A stretch of 64,000 nucleotides of DNA from Flavobacteriales bacterium. GTDB taxonomy: Bacteria; Bacteroidota; Bacteroidia; Flavobacteriales_F; PHOS-HE28. The stretch covers positions 1 through 64,000 of the forward strand of contig JAIOIH010000042.1 in NCBI GenBank assembly GCA_019912395.1, read 5' to 3'. The notes beneath the pieces were generated by a model that was given only the letters and a program-made list of their open reading frames with translations, was not told the origin of the DNA and did not search any database. Positions within the stretch are counted from its first letter, which is position 1. Every line of letters starts with the position of its first letter. This document shows positions 57,889 through 64,000 of the stretch, piece by piece. Both the position numbers and the translations under genes were made by a program.

Positions 57889-57930
57889 CGGCGGACCAAT
57901 CGGCGGCATTCATCCCGCCAAACACACCGC

Positions 57931-58620
57931 ATGGCACGACAAGGACTCTTCGGCTCCTCCCTGATCAAGAAGTACTGGATGGCCCTGACGGGCCTTTTCC
58001 TTATCGGCTTCCTGGTCGCTCACGCTACGATCAACGCCATGATCTTCTTCAATGATGGCGGCATCACCTTCAACGAGTGGGCGCATTTCATGGGCACCAA
58101 CCTGATCATCCGCACCGTGGAACTCGTTCTGTTCGCGGGCTTGATCCTGCACGTAGTGGACGGCTTGATGCTGTGGAGACAGAACCGCGCGGCCCGTCCG
58201 GTGGACTACGCCTTCGCCAAGCACAACGCGAACAGCAAGTGGTATTCGCGCAGCATGGGCATCCTTGGAACGCTGATCCTCTTGTTCCTCATTGTCCACC
58301 TGTGGCATTTCTGGGTACCCAGCCGCAACATTGTGGGTAGTCTTGAACCCTACGGATCGGATGCTGCCGGTCGCGAGAATCTCTTCGCCCTGATGGTGCA
58401 GGTCTTCTCCAATCCCGCAGTGGTAGTGGTCTATGTACTGGGCTGCTTCTCACTGTTCTGGCACCTGCTTCACGGGTTCAAGAGCGCGTTCCAGTCCTTG
58501 GGGCTCAATCACCGCAAATACAATGGCTTCATCGCATTCTGCGGTGCTGCCTTTTCCATCATCGTTCCTGTGCTCTTCGCCGCCATGCCCGTGAGCATGT
58601 ATCTAGGCTGGATCAAATGA
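57931..58620 (+). CDS. sdhC: Succinate dehydrogenase / fumarate reductase cytochrome b subunit
   Basis: SSLIKKYWMALTGLFLIGFLVAHATINAMIFF; five TM; upstream of sdhA. Confidence 0.96.
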   Translation: MARQGLFGSSLIKKYWMALTGLFLIGFLVAHATINAMIFFNDGGITFNEWAHFMGTNLIIRTVELVLFAGLILHVVDGLMLWRQNRAARPVDYAFAKHNANSKWYSRSMGILGTLILLFLIVHLWHFWVPSRNIVGSLEPYGSDAAGRENLFALMVQVFSNPAVVVVYVLGCFSLFWHLLHGFKSAFQSLGLNHRKYNGFIAFCGAAFSIIVPVLFAAMPVSMYLGWIK

Positions 58621-58650
58621 CAATGGATAACTCCCGGAGATACCTCTTCT

Positions 58651-58729
58651 GTTACGGGTTGGCGTGTTCCGCGTTACGAGTTGCACCCGCACAACCCAAC
58701 CCGAAACCCGCCAACTCGTAACCCGCAAC
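58651..58729. repeat. GTTACGGGTTG/CGTTACGAGTTGC-type inverted repeat between sdhC and sdhA
   Basis: gttacgggttggcgtgttccgcgttacgagttgc (58651-58684) vs acaacccaacccgaaacccgccaactcgtaacccgcaac (58691-58729). Confidence 0.75.
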
Positions 58730-58742
58730 ACATTTTACACTC

Positions 58743-60746
58743 ATGAGCATCCTCGACGCCAAAGTCCCCGCCGGTCCGATCGAAAGGAAATGGAGCGAGC
58801 ACAAGGACCACATCCGTTTGGTGAACCCGGCCAACAAACGCAGCATCGACATCATCGTCGTGGGCACCGGGCTCGCAGGCGCATCCGCAGCAGCTTCGCT
58901 GGCGGAGATGGGCTACAACGTGAAGTCCTTCTGCTACCAGGACAGTTCGCGTCGCGCACACAGCATTGCCGCACAGGGCGGCATCAACGCCGCGAAGAAC
59001 TATCCGAATGACGGCGACTCCGTATATCGCTTGTTCTATGATACGCTGAAAGGCGGCGACTACCGCTCGCGTGAAGCGAACACTTGGCGCTTGGCCGAGG
59101 TCAGTGCCAGCATCATCGATCAGTGCGTGGCGCAAGGTGTGCCTTTCGCTCGTGACTACGGTGGACTGCTGGACAACCGCTCCTTCGGTGGCGCACAGGT
59201 GAGCCGCACCTTCTATGCTCGCGGACAAACGGGACAACAGTTGCTCCTCGGTGCGTACAGCGCCCTGATGCGCCAAGTGGGCAAGGGCAAGGTGAAGATG
59301 TACGACCGGCACGAGATGCTGGACCTGGTGGTGGTGGAAGGCAAGGCGCGCGGCATCATCGCCCGTAACCTCGTGACCGGCGAACTGGAACGCCATGGTG
59401 CGCATGCCGTGCTGCTCTGCACGGGCGGATACGGGAACGTGTTCTTCCTCAGCACCAACGCCATGGGCAGCAACGTCACCGCCGCTTGGAAGGCCCACAA
59501 GCGCGGCGCCTACATGGCCAATCCGTGCTACACGCAGATCCACCCCACCTGCATTCCCGTGAGCGGTGACCACCAGAGCAAGCTCACACTGATGAGCGAG
59601 AGCCTCCGCAACGACGGCCGCATCTGGGTGCCGAAGAAATTGGAGGATGCCAAGGCGATCCAGGAAGGCAAGAAAAAAGGAAGCGACATCGCCGAGGATG
59701 ACCGCGACTACTACCTCGAGCGCCGCTACCCCAGCTTCGGCAATCTCGTACCGCGCGACGTGGCCAGCCGCGCCGCCAAGGAGCGCTGCGATGCCGGCTT
59801 CGGCGTGAACAGGACCGGCGAGGCCGTCTACCTGGACTTCGCTTCCGCGATCGAGCGTTACGGCAAGATGGAGGCGAACGTCCACCACGTCGAGAACCCA
59901 TCACCAGAGAAGATCCGCGAGCTGGGCATGAAGGTGGTGAGCGAGAAATACGGCAACCTCTTCGACATGTACGAAAACATCGTGGGTGAAAACCCCTACG
60001 TGCACGCCATGAAGATCTACCCTGCGGTCCACTACACCATGGGCGGCCTGTGGGTGGACTACAACCTGCAGAGCACCGTGCCCGGCATGTATGTGCTCGG
60101 TGAGGCCAACTTCAGCGACCACGGCGCGAACCGACTCGGCGCATCGGCCTTGATGCAAGGCTTGGCGGACGGCTACTTCATTCTGCCCTACACCATCGCT
60201 GATTACGTCGCATCGGATATCCGCACGGGCCCGATCAAGACCGACACCGCTGAATTCGTGGAAGCCGAGAAGTCCGTGCGTGAGCGCATCGATAAATTCT
60301 TCAACACCAAGGGCTCCGAACCGGTGGACCACTTCCACAAGCGCCTCGGCAAGGTGATGTGGGAGAAGTGCGGCATGGCACGCAACGCGAAAGGACTGCA
60401 GGAGGGCATCGAGGAGATCCGCAAGATCCGCGATGATTTCTGGGCCAACGTCCGCGTACCTGGCAAGCCGAACGAGCTGAACCAAGAGCTTGAAAAAGCC
60501 GGTCGCGTAGCCGACTTCCTGGAGTTGGGCGAGCTGATGTGCAAGGATGCATTGAACCGCAACGAAAGCTGCGGCGGCCACTTCCGGGAGGAATACCAGA
60601 CCGAAGAGGGCGAAGCCCTACGCGACGATGAGAACTTCGCTTACGTAGCTGCGTGGGAGTGGACCGGCGAACCGGGCAAGGACGTGATGCACAAGGAGGA
60701 GTTGAAGTTCGAGGCGTTGAAATTGTCGCAGAGGAGTTACAAGTAG
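58743..60746 (+). CDS. sdhA: Succinate dehydrogenase / fumarate reductase flavoprotein subunit
   Basis: [93 protein letters not shown]. Confidence 0.98.
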   Translation: MSILDAKVPAGPIERKWSEHKDHIRLVNPANKRSIDIIVVGTGLAGASAAASLAEMGYNVKSFCYQDSSRRAHSIAAQGGINAAKNYPNDGDSVYRLFYDTLKGGDYRSREANTWRLAEVSASIIDQCVAQGVPFARDYGGLLDNRSFGGAQVSRTFYARGQTGQQLLLGAYSALMRQVGKGKVKMYDRHEMLDLVVVEGKARGIIARNLVTGELERHGAHAVLLCTGGYGNVFFLSTNAMGSNVTAAWKAHKRGAYMANPCYTQIHPTCIPVSGDHQSKLTLMSESLRNDGRIWVPKKLEDAKAIQEGKKKGSDIAEDDRDYYLERRYPSFGNLVPRDVASRAAKERCDAGFGVNRTGEAVYLDFASAIERYGKMEANVHHVENPSPEKIRELGMKVVSEKYGNLFDMYENIVGENPYVHAMKIYPAVHYTMGGLWVDYNLQSTVPGMYVLGEANFSDHGANRLGASALMQGLADGYFILPYTIADYVASDIRTGPIKTDTAEFVEAEKSVRERIDKFFNTKGSEPVDHFHKRLGKVMWEKCGMARNAKGLQEGIEEIRKIRDDFWANVRVPGKPNELNQELEKAGRVADFLELGELMCKDALNRNESCGGHFREEYQTEEGEALRDDENFAYVAAWEWTGEPGKDVMHKEELKFEALKLSQRSYK

Positions 60747-60778
60747 TGATTGGTGAATGGTGATTAGTGATTGGTGAA
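60746..60778 (-). repeat. GTGATTGGTGAATGGTGATTAGTGATTGGTGAA repeat, left flank of four-helix-bundle gene
   Basis: begins on the last base of the sdhA stop codon; inverted relative to 61389-61420. Confidence 0.8.
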
Positions 60779-60818
60779 ATGCCGTTGAGGCGACAAACAC
60801 AGATCAAAGCACTGATAG

Positions 60819-61286
60819 ATGAGCCAGGAACGATTGGATATTTTCAATGACCTCTGCACGGCGGAAGACCCTGCGGAGGGGTATGGCACTATCACCAATT
60901 ACCGTGACCTTGTCATTTGGCAACGCTCCATGGATGTCACTGTGGCCGTGTATGAGTTCACCGCGCAACTGCCTATTGACGAACGCTTCAATTTGATCAG
61001 TCAGGTGCGCAGGGCTTCCACATCGATGCCCTCGAACATCGCGGAAGGATGGGGGCGCGGAACCAGTAGCGACCGTCAATTCCTCAGCTACCTGCGGATC
61101 ACACGCGGATCACTCTATGAACTCGAAACGCAGATCGAATTGTCCAAGCGGCTCTTCCCACAGCAACATTTGGATACAGCACCTCTCACTTCAGAGCTAA
61201 CGATCATCGCAAAGATGCTATCCAAAATGATGGCGAAGATCGAAGCACGATACGAACAATTACGAAAAGACCGTGGCCAGCGATAG
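60819..61286 (+). CDS. Four helix bundle protein (23S rRNA intervening-sequence protein family)
   Basis: ITNYRDLVIWQRSMDVTVAVYEFTAQLPIDERFNLISQVRRASTSMPSNIAEGWGRGTSSDRQFLSYLRITRGSLYELETQIELSKRL. Confidence 0.95.
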   Translation: MSQERLDIFNDLCTAEDPAEGYGTITNYRDLVIWQRSMDVTVAVYEFTAQLPIDERFNLISQVRRASTSMPSNIAEGWGRGTSSDRQFLSYLRITRGSLYELETQIELSKRLFPQQHLDTAPLTSELTIIAKMLSKMMAKIEARYEQLRKDRGQR

Positions 61287-61388
61287 GTGCTTGAGCACTA
61301 TTCAACGATCAACAGCAACAGATCACCACCGCGTGAAATCCTCCGATACTCACACCCTCGCACGCGCCACAGCTGCTGATCGGACCGT

Positions 61389-61420
61389 CCAATCACCAAT
61401 CACCAGCTACAAATCACCAT
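61389..61420 (+). repeat. CCAATCACCAATCACCAGCTACAAATCACCAT repeat, right flank of four-helix-bundle gene
   Basis: ends 4 nt before the sdhB ATG; inverted relative to 60746-60778. Confidence 0.8.
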
Positions 61421-61424
61421 TACC

Positions 61425-62174
61425 ATGAAACTCACACTCAAGATCTGGAGGCAGGCTGGCCCGGACGCCAAAGGCGCCATGGTGGATTACCCCGTCAGCG
61501 ACGTCTCCGAGGACATGTCCTTCCTCGAAATGCTCGACGTGCTCAACGATAAGCTGGTGCGCGAAGGACAGCAGCCCATTGCGTTCGACCATGACTGCCG
61601 TGAAGGCATCTGCGGAGCCTGCAGTCTGTTCATCGATGGGCGTCCACACGGCCCAAGCCGCCACATCACCACCTGCCAGTTGCACATGCGCAAGTTCAAG
61701 GACGGCGATGTGATCCATGTGGAGCCATGGCGCGCCGGAGCCTTCCCGGTGATCAAGGACCTTGTAGTGGACCGCGGCGCGTTCGACCGCATACAGGCTG
61801 CTGGCGGCTTCGTGAGCGTGAACACCATGGGCAATCTGGTGGATGCCAACGCCCAGCCCATCCCCAAGCTGGACTCTGATAAGGCTTTTGATGCGGCGGC
61901 CTGCATCGGCTGCGGGGCATGCGTGGCTGCCTGTCCGAACAGTTCGGCCATGCTCTTCGTGGCCGCCAAGGTGAGCCAGTACGCCCTGCTGCCCCAAGGC
62001 CGCCCCGAAGCAAAGACGCGCGCCCTGAACATGGTGGAGCAAATGGACACCGAAGGCTTTGGCAACTGCACAAACATCGGTGCGTGCGAGATCGAGTGCC
62101 CGAAGGACATCTCGCTGGAGAACATCGCACGGTTGAACCGGGAGTACTTGGGGGCGGAGTTGTCGAAGGAGTGA
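61425..62174 (+). CDS. sdhB: Succinate dehydrogenase / fumarate reductase iron-sulfur subunit
   Basis: [57 protein letters not shown]. Confidence 0.98.
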   Translation: MKLTLKIWRQAGPDAKGAMVDYPVSDVSEDMSFLEMLDVLNDKLVREGQQPIAFDHDCREGICGACSLFIDGRPHGPSRHITTCQLHMRKFKDGDVIHVEPWRAGAFPVIKDLVVDRGAFDRIQAAGGFVSVNTMGNLVDANAQPIPKLDSDKAFDAAACIGCGACVAACPNSSAMLFVAAKVSQYALLPQGRPEAKTRALNMVEQMDTEGFGNCTNIGACEIECPKDISLENIARLNREYLGAELSKE

Positions 62175-62311
62175 TCCGATCTGCTGATGTTTCGAGCAGC
62201 AACCGGAACTACTGAGGAGCCAACCTCCTATTCACGCCCGCTTTGGCCACCAACCCCTCGATCGGTTACCATGCTCATGCACCGTTCGCTTCATAGCTTC
62301 GGCCCATGCCC

Positions 62312-63454
62312 ATGGAACTCCACAGCAAGCTCCCGCAAGTAGGTACCACGATCTTTTCCGTGATGAGCAAGCTGGCGCAGGAGTGTGGCGCCATCAACCT
62401 CAGCCAAGGTTTTCCGGATTTCCCGATCGATGAGACGCTGGGCGAGTTGGTGCATACCGCCATCAAAGCGGGGCACAACCAGTATGCTCCGATGCCCGGT
62501 ATCATGCCCTTGCGCGAGGCCATCGCGGCGAAGGCGGAAGCGCTCTACGGCTTTGCCTATGATCCGGAGCAAGAGGTGACCGTGACCGCTGGTGCCACCC
62601 AAGGCATCTTCACCATTGTGGCGGCAGTGGTGCGGCCGGGCGATGAGGTGATCATCATCGATCCCGCATACGACTGCTATGCGCCGAGCGTCGAACTCTT
62701 CGGGGGAACTCCGGTGCATGTGCCGCTCGATGCCAATATGCGCTTCGATGCTGAAGCGGTGAAAAATGCCATTACGCCGCGCACACGATTACTCATGATC
62801 AACACGCCGCACAACCCCAGTGGCGGGATCCTGCGGGATGCGGACATGCGCGCCATCGCGGACCTGCTGCGCGGCACGGACATTCTTTTGCTGAGCGATG
62901 AGGTCTACGAGCATATCGTGTTCGACGGTGAGAAACATGCTTCTTCCATCCGCTATCCGGAATTGCGTGAACGCGCGTTCATCGTGTTGAGCTTCGGGAA
63001 GGTGTTCCACATCACCGGCTGGAAAACGGGCTATGTGCTGGCCCCGAAGGCGCTGATGACCGAGTTCCGAAAAGTGCATCAGTTCAACGTGTTCAGTGTA
63101 AACACCCCGGCGCAATATGCGTTGGCGGAATACCTGAAGGACCCATTACACTACGAACAACTTCCCACATTCTTTCAAGCCAAGCGAGACCGTTTCCTCA
63201 TCGGTCTTCGGGCTTCGCTATTCGAGCCATTGCCGTGCGAGGGCAGCTATTTCCAACTGGCGGACTACAGCAAGGTCAGCGATGAGCCCGACCTCGCTTT
63301 CGCGAAGCGTTTGGCCACTGAGCACGGCGTGGCTGCGATACCTTTAAGCCCCTTCTACAAGGATCCGCCTTCGGGCCAGCGCCTGCTCCGGTTCTGCTTC
63401 GCGAAGCAGGACGAAACATTGGACAACGCCATTGAAAAACTATGCGCGATCTAA
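62312..63454 (+). CDS. PLP-dependent methionine/kynurenine-type aminotransferase (class I/II)
   Basis: AINLSQGFPDFPIDE; NQYAPMPGIMPLREAIA; NTPHNPSGGIL; SFGKVFHITGWKTGY. Confidence 0.95.
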   Translation: MELHSKLPQVGTTIFSVMSKLAQECGAINLSQGFPDFPIDETLGELVHTAIKAGHNQYAPMPGIMPLREAIAAKAEALYGFAYDPEQEVTVTAGATQGIFTIVAAVVRPGDEVIIIDPAYDCYAPSVELFGGTPVHVPLDANMRFDAEAVKNAITPRTRLLMINTPHNPSGGILRDADMRAIADLLRGTDILLLSDEVYEHIVFDGEKHASSIRYPELRERAFIVLSFGKVFHITGWKTGYVLAPKALMTEFRKVHQFNVFSVNTPAQYALAEYLKDPLHYEQLPTFFQAKRDRFLIGLRASLFEPLPCEGSYFQLADYSKVSDEPDLAFAKRLATEHGVAAIPLSPFYKDPPSGQRLLRFCFAKQDETLDNAIEKLCAI

Positions 63455-64000
63455 GGACGACATTGGTGCAGAGCATGCTCCATTGGGAGGATGCAGCGGC
63501 CAACCGCACACTGTTTTCCGGGAAGCTCGACGGATTGAGAGGCAAAACGGACCTGATCGTTCTACCCGAGATGTTCACAACCGGCTTCACGATGAACACC
63601 GCCTTGGCCGAGACGATGGACGGCCCGACAGTGCACTGGATGAAGGTGCAAGCAGCGAGTACGGATGCCGCGATCTATGGCAGTGTGATCATCTCGGAAG
63701 GCGGCAATGTCTTCAATCGCGGCCTCTTCATCACACCTGGCGGCAACGTGACGCACTATGACAAGCGACACCTGTTCCGCTTCGCGAACGAGACGGACCA
63801 CTTCACCGCCGGCAAGGAACGCGTAGTGGTGGAATGGCGCGGATGGCGCGTGCTGTTGCAGATCTGCTTTGACCTGCGCTTCCCCGTTTTTGCCCGCAAC
63901 CGTGGGGATTATGACGCTGTACTCTACGTGGCCAACTGGCCCGAAGCACGGAGCTTTGCGTGGAGCCAACTGCTGATCGCACGTGCCATCGAGAACCAGT
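63442..64000 (+). CDS. Omega-amidase / nitrilase superfamily (YafV-like), truncated by window end
   Basis: catalytic triad context LPEMFTTGF, YDKRHLFRF, QICFDLRFPVF; open to the window edge; not in supplied ORF track. Confidence 0.92.
   Translation, partial: MRDLRTTLVQSMLHWEDAAANRTLFSGKLDGLRGKTDLIVLPEMFTTGFTMNTALAETMDGPTVHWMKVQAASTDAAIYGSVIISEGGNVFNRGLFITPGGNVTHYDKRHLFRFANETDHFTAGKERVVVEWRGWRVLLQICFDLRFPVFARNRGDYDAVLYVANWPEARSFAWSQLLIARAIENQ

Noticed and set aside
60819-61286. 23S rRNA intervening sequence
   Set aside because: The four-helix-bundle protein belongs to that family, but no rRNA sequence surrounds it.
1-64000. CRISPR arrays, tRNA/rRNA genes, phage, restriction or toxin-antitoxin defence systems
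   Set aside because: Looked for direct-repeat/spacer structure, T-loop motifs and characteristic proteins; none found.

Overview
This 64 kb window is a compact, GC-rich chromosomal segment from a Bacteroidota (Flavobacteriales-like) genome. Lineage is inferred from gliding/T9SS C-terminal domains, the large-insert IspG, the three-subunit SdhCAB and TAnnTTTG promoter motifs. Most of it is housekeeping: ispG, hemW, metF, ribE, pepA, pdxA, the DUF177-rpmF-plsX-fabH-accB-accC block, nuoA-F, asd, lspA-dksA-ileS, sdhCAB, and an aminotransferase/omega-amidase pair. Interspersed are five T9SS-type secreted proteins and an ECF sigma / membrane partner / NIDO-adhesin operon. I saw no rRNA, tRNA, CRISPR array, prophage or toxin-antitoxin system. 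The most interesting non-obvious signals are: (1) a REP-associated HUH (RAYT) transposase gene bracketed by palindromic REP-like repeats, with related hairpins at three further intergenic loci; (2) an ECF sigma factor translationally coupled to a membrane protein with a duplicated N-terminal GHE..V.P.AW...SGQL motif and a C-terminal CHU_C-like domain, then NIDO adhesins; (3) a four-helix-bundle (IVP-like) gene inside the sdh operon, flanked by inverted TGATTGGTGA-type repeats; (4) several other unrelated imperfect inverted-repeat families in intergenic gaps, some inside core operons (accB|accC, sdhC|sdhA); (5) a DksA-like protein with a long histone-H1-like tail. All calls come from reading the sequence; no database searches were run.
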